A DNA stretch of 64,000 nucleotides from Salibaculum halophilum (GTDB lineage Bacteria; Pseudomonadota; Alphaproteobacteria; Rhodobacterales; Rhodobacteraceae), in the NCBI RefSeq assembly GCF_002094885.1, contig NZ_MSIT01000007.1, forward strand, positions 124,001 to 188,000. The letters run 5' to 3'. Positions 1 to 8,997 of the stretch are shown here, piece after piece (the stretch's first letter is position 1; the number at the start of each line of letters is the position of its first letter). Below the pieces are notes generated by a model, which was not told the origin of the DNA, made no database searches, and saw only the letters and a program-made list of their open reading frames with translations. A program made the position numbers and the translations under genes.

Positions 1-788
1 ACGCCGAACCGCGAATTCATGACCGTCTCGGTCACGGTCTCCTCGTCGCCGCCATAGAGCCAGATCGCATCGGCCAGGTTCGGGGCGCCCTGGAAGGTGT
101 CGCCCATGCCCTCGGGCCCGTGGCAGGAGGAACAGTTGAGGTCAAAGACCTCGGCCCCGGCCTCGGCCAGTGCGGCGTCGCTTTCGTTGCCCGACAGCGA
201 CAGCACGTATTGCACGACCTGGTCCACCTCCTCGGGCGGGAGGATGTCGCCGAAGGCCGGCATCTCGGACCAGCGCGCATCGAGCGATTGTTCGTTGCGG
301 ATGCCGTGGGCGACCGTGTGCGCGATCTCGTCCACCGTGCCGCCCCAGAGCCAGGCGTCGTCGCGCAGGTTGGGGTAGCCGTTGGCGGGGGCGACGCCGT
401 TGGCGCCCGACCCGTGACACTGCGAACAGTTGGCGGCAAAGACCGCGCGTCCGCCGTTGACCGCGTAGCTGTAGACCTCGCTGTCGCGGTTGTCGACAAG
501 CGCGGCAAGGTCCGCGCCGGCCAGTTCCGTGCGCAGCGCGGCGTTCTGGTCGTTCACCGCCGCGATGTCCTCGGCCACGTCGGCCCGGGTCGAGTAGCCC
601 AGCAGACCGGCGGTCGAACTCTTGATGCCGGGCCAGGCCGGATAGGCGATGGAATAGCCGATCCCCCAGACGATGGTTGCGTAGAAGATCCAGACCCACC
701 AGCGCGGCAGCGGATTGTTGAGCTCCTCGATGCCGTCCCACTCGTGGCCGGTCGTCTCGACACCGTCGTATTCTTTCTTTTCACTCAT
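1..788 (-). CDS. ccoP: cbb3-type cytochrome c oxidase subunit III, di-heme (C-terminus beyond window edge)
   Basis: This is the membrane-anchored di-haem cytochrome c subunit, which passes electrons from periplasmic cytochrome c through CcoO to the CcoN catalytic centre. Read on the minus strand from ATG at 788, 262 codons are present and the reading frame runs off the left edge. One transmembrane helix lies at about residues 29-50 after a short charged cytoplasmic tail. Two CxxCH haem c motifs are visible: C121-S-Q-C124-H125 and C219-S-S-C222-H223. Family members are about 290-300 residues, so roughly the last 30 residues are missing here. The start overlaps the ccoQ stop as ATGA, which indicates translational coupling inside the ccoNOQP operon. 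Confidence 0.96.
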   Translation of the reverse strand, partial: MSEKKEYDGVETTGHEWDGIEELNNPLPRWWVWIFYATIVWGIGYSIAYPAWPGIKSSTAGLLGYSTRADVAEDIAAVNDQNAALRTELAGADLAALVDNRDSEVYSYAVNGGRAVFAANCSQCHGSGANGVAPANGYPNLRDDAWLWGGTVDEIAHTVAHGIRNEQSLDARWSEMPAFGDILPPEEVDQVVQYVLSLSGNESDAALAEAGAEVFDLNCSSCHGPEGMGDTFQGAPNLADAIWLYGGDEETVTETVMNSRFG

Positions 789-1003
789 TTCTGACCCTCC
801 GGGTCGGTGTTGTTGTCCTGGGAGCCGTCAGCATCGTCTTCCGCCGGTGCGTCCTCGTTGCGGAAGATGGAATTGGCCGCGTCCTCGTGCACCCGGCGCG
901 ATCCGGGCCGGAAGGCCCAGAACCAGGTCCCGATGAAGAAGATGAACAGCGCCAGCAGCATCCAGCTGTCTGCGAAGTGGCGAAGCAGGGAATAGGTTTC
1001 CAT
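785..1003 (-). CDS. ccoQ: cbb3-type cytochrome c oxidase subunit IV (CcoQ)
   Basis: This small single-helix protein of 72 residues stabilises the cbb3 oxidase core; in Rhodobacter, CcoQ has also been linked to redox signalling to the Prr system. One hydrophobic helix occupies about residues 12-31 (LLALFIFFIGTWFWAFRPGS), followed by an acidic hydrophilic tail, which is the usual CcoQ layout. It lies 10 nt after ccoO and its TGA overlaps the ccoP ATG. The identification rests on size, topology and position between ccoO and ccoP more than on conserved motifs, but that position is diagnostic. Confidence 0.93.
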   Translation of the reverse strand: METYSLLRHFADSWMLLALFIFFIGTWFWAFRPGSRRVHEDAANSIFRNEDAPAEDDADGSQDNNTDPEGQK

Positions 1004-1013
1004 CGGTCTCTCC

Positions 1014-1790
1014 TCAGCGCGGCATCGCGGCTTCTTCGGGGGTGAAGGTCGAGAAATCGACCAGCGTGCCGAGCATCTGCAGATAGGCCACCAGCGCGTC
1101 CATCTCGGTCACCGCCTCCTGCCCGTCGTAGTTGCGCGCCACGATCGTATTGCGGGGCTCGCGGTCGTCGTCGGGGTTGTCGTCGGTGATGTAGCGCGCG
1201 ACCAGCCCGTCATAGCCCTCCGAGAAGGGATCCAGCTGGGCGTGGAAGTCCGCTTCCACGTTCTCGATCATCTCGTCGGTGTAGGGCACGCCCACCATGG
1301 CCTGCGTGCGTAGAAGATCGTCCATGTGTTCCGGGTCGATCTCGCGATCCATCAGGTAGGCATAGGGCGGCATGATCGATTCCGGCACCACCGACTGAGG
1401 GTCGATTAGGTGATCCACGTGCCAGGCGTCCGAGTAGCGGCCGCCGACGCGGGCCAGGTCCGGCCCGGTCCGCTTGGACCCCCACTGGAACGGGTGGTCA
1501 TACATCGACTCGGCGGCCAGCGAGTAGTGCCCGTAGCGTTCGACCTCGTCGCGCATGGGACGGATCATTTGGCTGTGACAGACATAGCAGCCCTCGCGGA
1601 TGTAGATTTCCCGGCCTGCCAGTTCCAGCGGGGTGTAGGGGCGCACGCCTTCCACTTCCTCGATCGTGTTCTCGAGGTAGAAGAGCGGTGCGATCTGGAC
1701 GATACCGCCGACGGTCACCACCAGGAAACTGCAGACGAGCAGCAGCGTGGCGTGTTTCTCCAGCACCTTGTGCTTGTCGAGAATGGACAT
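1014..1790 (-). CDS. ccoO: cbb3-type cytochrome c oxidase subunit II, mono-haem (CcoO)
   Basis: CcoO is the mono-haem cytochrome c subunit of the cbb3 oxidase and relays electrons from CcoP to CcoN. The 258-residue protein has an N-terminal membrane anchor at about residues 16-38 and then a periplasmic domain. The haem c motif C68-Y-V-C71-H72 is present, and M140 in the SIMPPYAYL stretch is the likely axial ligand. The length is normal for the family. It starts 12 nt after the ccoN stop and is followed 10 nt later by ccoQ, so it belongs to the same transcription unit driven from upstream of ccoN. Confidence 0.97.
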   Translation of the reverse strand: MSILDKHKVLEKHATLLLVCSFLVVTVGGIVQIAPLFYLENTIEEVEGVRPYTPLELAGREIYIREGCYVCHSQMIRPMRDEVERYGHYSLAAESMYDHPFQWGSKRTGPDLARVGGRYSDAWHVDHLIDPQSVVPESIMPPYAYLMDREIDPEHMDDLLRTQAMVGVPYTDEMIENVEADFHAQLDPFSEGYDGLVARYITDDNPDDDREPRNTIVARNYDGQEAVTEMDALVAYLQMLGTLVDFSTFTPEEAAMPR

Positions 1791-1802
1791 CTCTTGGTCT
1801 CC

Positions 1803-3398
1803 TTATTCGGCGGGGGTGGCGGCGGGGGCGGCGGACACTTGCCTCTGCCCGCGGACCGTCATCCAGAGGTTGTAGCACATGATCAGCGCACCGGAGAGGT
1901 AGAGCACCCCGCCCAGGCCGCGCACCACGTACATCGGGAACTTGGCGCTCACGGTGTCGGCGAAGGAGTTCACCAGGAACCCTTGCGAGTCGACCTCGCG
2001 CCACATCAGGCCCTCCATGATCCCGGTGACCCACATCGAGGCGGCGTAGAGCACGATGCCGATGGTGGCGAGCCAGAAGTGCCAGTTGACCAGGGACAGG
2101 CTGTAGAGCCGGGCGCGGTTCCACAGGCGCGGCGTCAGGAAGTAGAGCGCGCCGAAGGTGATCATGCCGTTCCAGCCCAGCGCGCCGGAATGAACGTGGC
2201 CGATGGTCCAGTCGGTGTAGTGCGACAGCGAGTTGACCGCCCGGATCGACATCATCGGGCCCTCGAAGGTCGACATGCCGTAAAAGCCGATCGAGATGAC
2301 CATCATGCGGATGATCGGGTCGGTGCGGATCTTGTCCCAGGCGCCAGACAGCGTCATTAGCCCGTTGATCATGCCGCCCCAGGAGGGCATCCAGAGCACG
2401 ATCGAGAACACCATGCCCAGCGTCGAGGCCCAGTCGGGCAGCGCGGTGTAGTGCAGGTGGTGCGGACCGGCCCAGATATAGATGAAGATCAGCGCCCAGA
2501 AGTGGATGATCGACAGCTTGTAGCTGAACACCGGGCGTTCGGCCTGCTTGGGCACGAAGTAGTACATCATGCCGAGGAAACCCGCGGTCAGGAAGAAGCC
2601 CACCGCGTTGTGGCCGTACCACCACTGGGTCATTGCGTCCTGCACGCCGGCCATGGCGCTGACCGACCGCGACCCGGTGAGCGACACCGGCAGCGCCAGG
2701 TTGTTGACGACGTGCAGCATGGCCACCGTCACGATGAAGGACAGGTAGAACCAGTTGGCCACGTAGATGTGGGGTTCCTTGCGCTTGATGATCGTACCCA
2801 GGAAGACGCCGAGGTAGGCGACCCAGACCACCGTGAGCCAGAGGTCGACGTACCATTCGGGCTCGGCGTATTCACGCGACTGCGTGGCCCCCATGAGGTA
2901 GCCGGTCGCCGCCAGCACGATGAACAGCTGGTAGCCCCAGAAGACGAACCAGGCGGTGTTGCCACCCCAAAGCCGGGCGGCACTGGTGCGTTGCACGACA
3001 TAGAAGGACGAGGCGATCAGGGCGTTACCGCCGAAGGCGAAAATCACCGCCGAGGTGTGCAGCGGACGCAGGCGGCCGAAGTTGCCATAGCCCTGCAGGA
3101 AATCGAAGTTGAGCTGCGGAAACGCCAGCTGGAAGGCGATGAAGGTCCCCACCAGGAACCCGGCAATGCCCCAGAAGGCGGTGGCGATGACGCCCGCGCG
3201 CACGACCCCGTCCATATAGCCGGCCGGGGCCGGTTTCTCGTCGCCGGCGGTTCTCACCGTGTATATGAACAACCCGGCCGCGACGGCCATGACGAGCAAT
3301 GCGTGGACCTGGAATGCCAGGTCCCTCGCAAAGTTCGCCGCCACTGCGGCCAGCAGGGCAGTGATGCCCAGGACCGCGATCTTGATCCAATCCCACAT
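1803..3398 (-). CDS. ccoN: cbb3-type cytochrome c oxidase subunit I, catalytic (CcoN)
   Basis: CcoN is the proton-pumping catalytic subunit, which reduces O2 at a high-spin haem b3-CuB centre with high oxygen affinity. The 531-residue protein has about 12 to 14 predicted membrane helices. Recognisable haem-copper oxidase landmarks include [10 protein letters not shown], the adjacent histidines in [15 protein letters not shown] (CuB region), and [11 protein letters not shown], which holds the late haem ligands. ATG at 3398 gives [11 protein letters not shown]. It is the first gene of ccoNOQP, and an FNR-type box centred about 105 nt upstream suggests activation by FnrL at low oxygen. The assembly genes ccoGHIS would be expected beyond the left edge. 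Confidence 0.98.
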   Translation of the reverse strand: MWDWIKIAVLGITALLAAVAANFARDLAFQVHALLVMAVAAGLFIYTVRTAGDEKPAPAGYMDGVVRAGVIATAFWGIAGFLVGTFIAFQLAFPQLNFDFLQGYGNFGRLRPLHTSAVIFAFGGNALIASSFYVVQRTSAARLWGGNTAWFVFWGYQLFIVLAATGYLMGATQSREYAEPEWYVDLWLTVVWVAYLGVFLGTIIKRKEPHIYVANWFYLSFIVTVAMLHVVNNLALPVSLTGSRSVSAMAGVQDAMTQWWYGHNAVGFFLTAGFLGMMYYFVPKQAERPVFSYKLSIIHFWALIFIYIWAGPHHLHYTALPDWASTLGMVFSIVLWMPSWGGMINGLMTLSGAWDKIRTDPIIRMMVISIGFYGMSTFEGPMMSIRAVNSLSHYTDWTIGHVHSGALGWNGMITFGALYFLTPRLWNRARLYSLSLVNWHFWLATIGIVLYAASMWVTGIMEGLMWREVDSQGFLVNSFADTVSAKFPMYVVRGLGGVLYLSGALIMCYNLWMTVRGQRQVSAAPAATPAE

Positions 3399-3496
3399 GA
3401 CGTGCGTTCCCTTCCTTGGCCCGCGCGAGTCAGATCGGACTCGTCCGGGCGGATGCTTCTGCGTCCGGGGTGTGTCATCTCGGGCAGGGCGCGGCC

Positions 3497-3510
3497 TTGA
3501 TCCATGTCAA
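3497..3510. promoter_or_regulatory. FNR/FnrL-type binding box between ccoN and usp
   Basis: The sequence TTGATCCATGTCAA matches the FNR consensus TTGAT-N4-ATCAA with one mismatch in one half-site. Read toward ccoN it is TTGAC-ATGG-ATCAA, the half-site pattern I recall for Rhodobacter ccoN boxes. It lies about 98 nt upstream of the ccoN start and 89 nt upstream of the usp start, so it could serve either or both divergent promoters. The gene for the probable binding protein, FnrL, is about 1 kb away. I did not find a second matching box in the window. Confidence 0.8.
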
Positions 3511-3599
3511 GTGAATCCGGGCCAAGGCTTGCTAGGACTGAAAGGGCAAACACCCGCGACCGCCCCATGGTTCGGCCCGCAAGAGCTCGAGGATCCGCC

Positions 3600-4442
3600 A
3601 TGTCCTACAAGACAATCGCCGTCATCGTGACCGATGCGGTCGCCGACGCGCCCGCGCTGACCGCCGCCGCCGAGATTGCCGTGCGCGAGCGGGCCCACCT
3701 GGATGTCCACGCGCTCGGGGTCGATCCCGCGCGGTACGAGGCCATGCCGGTGGGGGCCGCCGGCGTCGTCCTCGAGTCCGGCGTCGACGAAGCACGCCAA
3801 CAGGCCGATGACCTCGTCGGGTGGGCCGAAGGCGTGCTGGCGGCCTACGACCTTGCCGCCGTGGTGGCGCCCGCCGTGGTGACGACAATGGGCCTGGACG
3901 GGACAGTGGCGCGGCTGGCGCGCTATGCCGATCTGGTGGTCGCGGCCCAGCCCTATGGCGAGGCGGCGACGCAGATGCAGGTCCTGACGCTGGAGGCCGC
4001 GCTCTTCGGGACGGGGGCGCCTGTCATGGTGGTGCCGGCCGGTGCCTGCGATCTGGGCCGGCCCCTCGACCGCGCCGTGATCGCCTGGGACGAGAGCGAC
4101 GAATGCCTCGAGGCCGTGCGCAAGGCCCTGCCGGCCCTGCGTGACGCGGACCATACCGACATCGTCATGGTCGATCCGCCCAGTCATTCGCCTGAACGCT
4201 CGGATCCGGGCGGCGTGCTCTGTCTGATGCTGGCCCGCCACGGGGTGAAATCCGAGGTCTCTATCCTGGCCAAGACCCTGCCGCGGGTTTCGGCGGTGCT
4301 GAACCGTTTCGTGGCCGAGCACGGCAGCAAGGTGATCGTCATGGGCGCCTACGGGCACGCGCGCATGCGCGAGGCTGTCCTCGGCGGGGCGACCCGTGAA
4401 ATGCTCCAGTCGGCCACCGTGCCGATCCTGATGACCCACTGA
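3600..4442 (+). CDS. tandem universal stress protein (Usp) family protein
   Basis: This cytoplasmic stress-response protein of 280 residues contains two Usp-type alpha/beta domains. The N-terminal one begins MSYKTIAVIVTD; the C-terminal one starts near RAVIAWDES and ends with the nucleotide-binding signature MGAYGHARMREAVLGGATRE, of the G-x2-G-x9-G(S/T) type. I placed the start at the ATG at 3600, which has a GAGG ribosome-binding sequence just upstream; an ATG further upstream at 3504 would add a low-complexity Arg-rich leader and would overlap the regulatory box. A usp gene divergent from ccoN and convergent with fnrL is the standard Rhodobacteraceae arrangement, which suggests oxygen-dependent control, though its substrate or partner is not known. 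Confidence 0.9.
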   Translation: MSYKTIAVIVTDAVADAPALTAAAEIAVRERAHLDVHALGVDPARYEAMPVGAAGVVLESGVDEARQQADDLVGWAEGVLAAYDLAAVVAPAVVTTMGLDGTVARLARYADLVVAAQPYGEAATQMQVLTLEAALFGTGAPVMVVPAGACDLGRPLDRAVIAWDESDECLEAVRKALPALRDADHTDIVMVDPPSHSPERSDPGGVLCLMLARHGVKSEVSILAKTLPRVSAVLNRFVAEHGSKVIVMGAYGHARMREAVLGGATREMLQSATVPILMTH

Positions 4443-4503
4443 GCGGGGCGGGATGCGTGCGATGACGACCCCCGGCAACAGGCAGGACGCGACCGCGGCC
4501 CGG

Positions 4504-5247
4504 TCAGGCGATCAGGCCGCCATCCATGTCGTCGCCGGTCTCTTCCATGAGGGCGGGCATGTCGGGGACGATGATTCGGCGCTTGCCGTCCAGCTCGATG
4601 ATGCCCTCGCGCTTGAGCGCGGAAATCTGGCGGCTGACCGTTTCCAGCGTCAGGCCCAGGTAGTCGGCCATGGCTTCCCGTGTCAGCGGCAGGTCGATGA
4701 CCACCGCATCGCCCTGGGCGGCGAATTCCATGCTTTTCTCGCGCCGGGCGATGATCGTCAGCAGGCTGGAGATCTTCTCGCGGGCGGTCTTGCGCCCGAG
4801 GATCAGCATCCATTCCCGCGCCGCGTCGAGGTCGTCGAGCGTCATTTCCAGAAGCCGCTCGGAGATATGCGGCGTCATCGCCAGCTGTTTCTCGAAGGGC
4901 TTGCGCCGGAAACAGCACAGCGTGATCTCGGAGACGGCCGTGACATCGTAGGGCAGCGAGGCGCGCCCAGGGCGACCGACGAAATCGGAGGGCAGCAAAA
5001 GGCCCACCATCTGCGTGCGCCCGTCCTCCATGGTCTGGCTGAGCGAGGCAACTCCCCGCACGACCGACCCGACGAAGGTCAACTCGTCACCGCCCCAGGC
5101 GATCGTCTGCCCGGGCGCATAGGTGCGGTAGTACTTGATCTGGTCGAGCTCCAGAAGCTCGTCGTCGGTGCAACTGGAACAGACCGCCCGATGGCGGATC
5201 GGGCAATCGGCACAACGGATGTCCGTTGTCGACAGCGAAATAGACAC
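4504..5247 (-). CDS. fnrL: oxygen-responsive FNR/CRP-family transcriptional regulator FnrL
   Basis: FnrL is an iron-sulfur cluster O2 sensor that activates cco, hem and photosynthesis or anaerobic genes. With the GTG start at 5247 (247 residues) the N-terminal cluster cysteines are C12, C15, C23 and C26, with a further CC pair at about 111-112 in ITLCCFRR. A CRP-type beta roll is followed by a long dimer helix and a C-terminal helix-turn-helix; the recognition helix holds ETVSRQ, with the Glu-x2-Ser-Arg pattern FNR uses to read TTGAT. I preferred GTG 5247 because GGGGA lies 8 nt upstream; a TTG at 5268 would add seven residues. It is divergent from hemN and convergent with usp, as in Rhodobacter. 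Confidence 0.94.
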   Translation of the reverse strand: MSISLSTTDIRCADCPIRHRAVCSSCTDDELLELDQIKYYRTYAPGQTIAWGGDELTFVGSVVRGVASLSQTMEDGRTQMVGLLLPSDFVGRPGRASLPYDVTAVSEITLCCFRRKPFEKQLAMTPHISERLLEMTLDDLDAAREWMLILGRKTAREKISSLLTIIARREKSMEFAAQGDAVVIDLPLTREAMADYLGLTLETVSRQISALKREGIIELDGKRRIIVPDMPALMEETGDDMDGGLIA

Positions 5248-5258
5248 AGCTTGGGTCC

Positions 5259-5278
5259 CCGTTCGCAAAGAAGAACGG
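5259..5278. promoter_or_regulatory. inverted repeat at the fnrL 5' end
   Basis: CCGTTC and GAACGG arms of 6 bp are separated by 8 nt just upstream of the GTG start of fnrL and about 35 nt upstream of hemN. It is not an FNR box. It could be an operator for an unidentified regulator or a small mRNA hairpin near the fnrL ribosome-binding region. The arms are short enough that chance is possible. Confidence 0.3.
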
Positions 5279-5311
5279 ATTTAGCCTAACGCGAAGGATC
5301 AGGAGTTAGCA

Positions 5312-6667
5312 ATGTCATCCATCGACCGACTGCGGCGTTTGGGGCTCTTTGACGCGAGGGCCCCCCGCTACACCAGCTATCCGCCCGCCAACCATTTCAA
5401 CGAAAATGTCGGCCCCGAAACCGTCGCGAGCTGGTTGCAGGCCGTCCCCTCGGGGGCGCGCGTCTCGCTTTACCTGCACATCCCTTATTGCCGGCGCCTG
5501 TGCTGGTTCTGTGCCTGCCGGACACAGGGCACCAGCACGGATCGTCCGCTGATCCCCTACCTCGACCAATTGCGGGCCGAGATGGCGATCGTTGACGCGA
5601 ATCTGCCGCAGGACATGGTGCTCAGCCAGGTACACCTCGGCGGCGGCACGCCGACGCTGCTGCCACCCAACATGATCCGCGACCTGGGCCGCGACATCGC
5701 CGCGTTCCGCCCCCGGGCCGAGGATTGCCAGTTCTCGGTCGAGATCGACCCGACCGAGGTGGACCGGCCGCGAATCGAGGCCCTCGGCGAGATCGGCATG
5801 ACCCGCGCCTCGATCGGGGTGCAGGACTTCGACCCGGTCGTGCAGGAGTGTATCGGCCGCCAGCAGAGCTTCGAGCAGACCCGCGATGTCGTCGACATGC
5901 TGCGCGAGACCGGGGTGCACAGCCTGAACATGGATATCCTTTACGGCCTTCCGCACCAGGACAAGGGGCGCATGGCCGACAGCGTGCAGAAGGTGCTGTC
6001 GCTGGCCCCCGACCGGGTGGCGCTTTACGGCTACGCGCATGTGCCGTGGATGGCCAAGCGGCAGGCCATGATCCCCGCGGATGCTCTTCCCGACGCCGAG
6101 GCGCGGCTGGCCCTCTTCGACACTGCGCGGCGGCTGTTCGTCTGGGACGGCTACCGCGAGATCGGCATCGACCACTACGCCCGCGAGGGCGACACCCTCG
6201 CCGAAGCCGACCGCCTCGGCACCCTGCGGCGCAATTTCCAGGGCTACACGGATGACACCTCGGACCTGCTGATCGGGCTGGGCGCTTCGGCGATCTCGCG
6301 CTATCCGCAGGGGTTCGCGCAGAACCATTCGACCTCCTCGACCTATGCCGGGGCCGTCGCCGAGAGGCGCCTGGCCACCGTGCGCGGCCATGCCACGAGC
6401 GCCGAGGACCGGGTGCGCGCGGACATGATCGAAATGCTGATGTGCCGCTTCGAACTGGACCTCGACGCGCTTGCCGCGCGGCATGGCCTGTCGGTCGCGG
6501 CCCTGCGCGACCGGGTCCGGCACATCCCGCGGGATTTTCCCGACCATGTCGAGGTGCATGACAATCGCATCCGCCTGACCGAGAACGCCCGCCTGGTGGC
6601 GCGTCTGATCGCCGCGGAACTGGACGAATACGCCATGCCTGAGGGGCGCCACTCGCGGGCGCTCTGA
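5312..6667 (+). CDS. hemN: oxygen-independent coproporphyrinogen III dehydrogenase (radical SAM)
   Basis: HemN converts coproporphyrinogen III to protoporphyrinogen IX without O2, using SAM and a [4Fe-4S] cluster, and so supplies haem and tetrapyrroles under low oxygen. The 451-residue length is standard. The radical SAM motif is C60-x3-C64-x2-C67 followed by C69 (YCRRLCWFCACR), the HemN signature that separates it from HemW. GGGTP (near residue 111) and the SVEIDPTE stretch follow. ATG at 5312 is preceded by AGGATCAGGAG. Rhodobacter calls this copy hemZ or hemN. It is divergent from fnrL, which regulates the orthologous gene in Rhodobacter, but I see no clear FNR box in the 64 nt between the two start codons. 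Confidence 0.96.
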   Translation: MSSIDRLRRLGLFDARAPRYTSYPPANHFNENVGPETVASWLQAVPSGARVSLYLHIPYCRRLCWFCACRTQGTSTDRPLIPYLDQLRAEMAIVDANLPQDMVLSQVHLGGGTPTLLPPNMIRDLGRDIAAFRPRAEDCQFSVEIDPTEVDRPRIEALGEIGMTRASIGVQDFDPVVQECIGRQQSFEQTRDVVDMLRETGVHSLNMDILYGLPHQDKGRMADSVQKVLSLAPDRVALYGYAHVPWMAKRQAMIPADALPDAEARLALFDTARRLFVWDGYREIGIDHYAREGDTLAEADRLGTLRRNFQGYTDDTSDLLIGLGASAISRYPQGFAQNHSTSSTYAGAVAERRLATVRGHATSAEDRVRADMIEMLMCRFELDLDALAARHGLSVAALRDRVRHIPRDFPDHVEVHDNRIRLTENARLVARLIAAELDEYAMPEGRHSRAL

Positions 6668-6732
6668 CGCGCCCGGTCTTGTCGCTGATGCCGCGACGTG
6701 CGACCTGACCCCGATCGAAGGGAAGGGAAGCC

Positions 6733-7911
6733 ATGCAAGCGGGCGTCATCAGCCTCGTGCTGGCCTATGTGCTCAGCCAGTTCTATCGCGCGTTCCTCGC
6801 AGTGCTGGCGCCTGCGCTGGAGGCCGATCTTGGGGCCACGCCGGCCGATCTGTCCTGCGCCTCGGGCATGTGGTTCGTGGTCTTCGCCGCGATGCAGATT
6901 CCGGTGGGCGCGGCGCTCGACCGAGTCGGGCCGCGGCGCACGGCTTCGGTGCTCTTCGCGCTGGGCGGGGCCGGCGGCGCGCTGGTCTGTGCGCTGGCGC
7001 AATCGCCGCTGCACATCGTTTTCGGCATGGTGCTTCTGGGGATCGGCTGTTCGCCGGTGCTGATGGCGTCCTACTTCATCTTCGCGCGGGTCTACCCCGC
7101 GGCCGTCTTCGGCACGCTGGCGGGCGTGGTGCTGGGCATCGGCTCGCTGGGCAACGTCGCCAGTTCCGTGCCGCTGGCCTGGACGGCCGAGGCCATCGGC
7201 TGGCGCGGCACGATGTTCGCGCTGGCGGCGATCAGCCTGACCATCGCCGGGCTGATCGCCGCCTTCGTCAAAGACCCGCCGCGGGCCGAGGCGGACAGGC
7301 GCGGCTCGGTCCTCGATATCCTGAAAATCCCGGCAATGTGGCTGATCCTGCCGCTGATGCTGGTGAACTACGCGCCCTCGGCCGGCACGCGTGGGCTCTG
7401 GGTCGGTCCCTACATGGCGGATGTCTTCGCGGCTGACGCAGCGCGGATCGGATTGGTGTCGCTGGTCATGGGGCTGGCCATGATCGCGGGCAACTTCGTC
7501 TACGGCCCGCTCGACCGCTGGCTGGGCACCCGCAAATGGGGCGTCCTTGCGGGCAACCTGCTGGGGGCCCTGGCCTGTTTCGCGCTGGCCGGGCTGACCG
7601 CGGGCAACATCTGGATCGTGACGGTGCTTCTGGCGATGATCGGCTTTTTCGGGGCCTCCTTCCCGCAGATGATCGCCCATGGCCGCGCCTTCTTTCCCGC
7701 GCATCTGACCGGGCGCGGCGTGAGCTTGCTCAACCTCTTCGTCATCGCGGGTGTCGGGGCCATGCAGTTCGTCACCGGCCGGGTCCACGCCGCCCGCGCG
7801 GCGGTAGCCGAGAGCCCGGCCGACCCCTACGCCACGCTGTTCGGGCTTTACGGTGCGCTGCTCCTGGCAGGGGTGGCGATCTATGCCTTCAGCCGCGACC
7901 GCACCGACTAG
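6733..7911 (+). CDS. MFS transporter
   Basis: This is a major facilitator superfamily secondary transporter of 392 residues with about 12 predicted membrane helices. The loop 2-3 signature is recognisable as GAALDRVGPRRT around residues 59-70, and a short cytoplasmic loop in the middle separates the two six-helix halves near KDPPRAEADRRGS. The ribosome-binding sequence AAGGGAAG precedes ATG at 6733. It follows hemN by 65 nt on the same strand and may be cotranscribed with it. The substrate cannot be read from the sequence; a link to tetrapyrrole metabolism would be pure speculation from position. Confidence 0.9.
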   Translation: MQAGVISLVLAYVLSQFYRAFLAVLAPALEADLGATPADLSCASGMWFVVFAAMQIPVGAALDRVGPRRTASVLFALGGAGGALVCALAQSPLHIVFGMVLLGIGCSPVLMASYFIFARVYPAAVFGTLAGVVLGIGSLGNVASSVPLAWTAEAIGWRGTMFALAAISLTIAGLIAAFVKDPPRAEADRRGSVLDILKIPAMWLILPLMLVNYAPSAGTRGLWVGPYMADVFAADAARIGLVSLVMGLAMIAGNFVYGPLDRWLGTRKWGVLAGNLLGALACFALAGLTAGNIWIVTVLLAMIGFFGASFPQMIAHGRAFFPAHLTGRGVSLLNLFVIAGVGAMQFVTGRVHAARAAVAESPADPYATLFGLYGALLLAGVAIYAFSRDRTD

Positions 7912-7974
7912 CCCTTCCAATTTCTGCCGTGCAGCGTTATCAGGCGTACGATTTCTAATCGGGAGCCGAAGCCA

Positions 7975-8997
7975 ATGGGCTACAAAGTCGCCGTCGTCGG
8001 GGCCACGGGCAACGTGGGCCGGGAAATGCTCAACATCCTGGCCGAGCGCCAGTTTCCGGCTGACGAGGTCGTCGCGCTGGCCAGCCGCCGCTCGCTGGGC
8101 ACCGAGGTCAGTTATGGCGACGAGACGCTCAAGACGAAGGACCTTGACGCCTTCGATTTCACCGGCTTCGACATGGCGCTTTTCGCCATCGGGTCGGACG
8201 CGACCAAGACCTACGCGCCCAAGGCCGCCGCCGCGGGCTGCGTGGTGATCGACAATTCGTCGCTCTACCGCTACGATCCCGATGTGCCGTTGGTTGTGCC
8301 CGAGGTGAACCCGCAGGCGGTCGACGGCTACGCCAAGAAGAACATCATCGCCAACCCGAACTGTTCGACCGCGCAGATGGTCGTCGCACTCAAGCCGCTG
8401 CACGACCGCGCCGGGATCAAGCGTGTCGTTGTCAGCACCTACCAGTCGGTGTCCGGGTCTGGAAAGGATGCCATCGACGAGCTGTGGAACCAAACAAAGG
8501 GGGTCTACGTCCCCGGCCAGGAGGTCGAGCCGAGCGTTTATCCCAAGCAGATCGCCTTCAACGTGATCCCGCATATCGATGTCTTCCTCGATGACGGGTC
8601 CACCAAGGAAGAGTGGAAGATGGTGGCCGAAACCAAGAAGATCGTCGATCCCTCGATCAAGGTCACGGCGACCTGCGTGCGCGTGCCTGTCTTTGTCGGC
8701 CACGCCGAGTCGATCAACATCGAGACCGAGGATTTTCTCGACGATGACGAGGCGCGCGACATCCTGCGCGAGGCGCCTGGCCTCATGGTCGTCGACAAGC
8801 GCGAGGACGGCGGCTATGTCACGCCCGTCGAATGCGTCGGCGACTTCGCCACCTTCATCAGCCGCATCCGCCAGGACAGTACCATCGACAACGGCCTGAA
8901 CTTCTGGTGCGTCAGCGACAACCTGCGCAAGGGCGCCGCCCTCAACGCCGTCCAGATCGCCGAGACACTGGGCGTGCGGGTGCTCAAGAAGGGCTGA
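7975..8997 (+). CDS. asd: aspartate-semialdehyde dehydrogenase
   Basis: Asd reduces L-aspartyl-4-phosphate with NADPH to aspartate semialdehyde, the branch point to lysine/diaminopimelate, threonine and methionine. The 340-residue protein starts with the nucleotide-binding GATGNVG (residues 9-15). The catalytic cysteine is C130 in NPNCSTAQM. The conserved TYQSVSGSGKDA substrate stretch follows. Product flow connects functionally to dapA at 25.5 kb, which uses this product, although the genes are not linked in an operon. A clear hairpin terminator follows the stop. Confidence 0.97.
   Translation: MGYKVAVVGATGNVGREMLNILAERQFPADEVVALASRRSLGTEVSYGDETLKTKDLDAFDFTGFDMALFAIGSDATKTYAPKAAAAGCVVIDNSSLYRYDPDVPLVVPEVNPQAVDGYAKKNIIANPNCSTAQMVVALKPLHDRAGIKRVVVSTYQSVSGSGKDAIDELWNQTKGVYVPGQEVEPSVYPKQIAFNVIPHIDVFLDDGSTKEEWKMVAETKKIVDPSIKVTATCVRVPVFVGHAESINIETEDFLDDDEARDILREAPGLMVVDKREDGGYVTPVECVGDFATFISRIRQDSTIDNGLNFWCVSDNLRKGAALNAVQIAETLGVRVLKKG

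Noticed and set aside
5248-5311. FNR box between fnrL and hemN
   Set aside because: Neither TTGAT-N4-ATCAA nor a one-mismatch version is found in these 64 nt, although hemN is an FnrL target in Rhodobacter.
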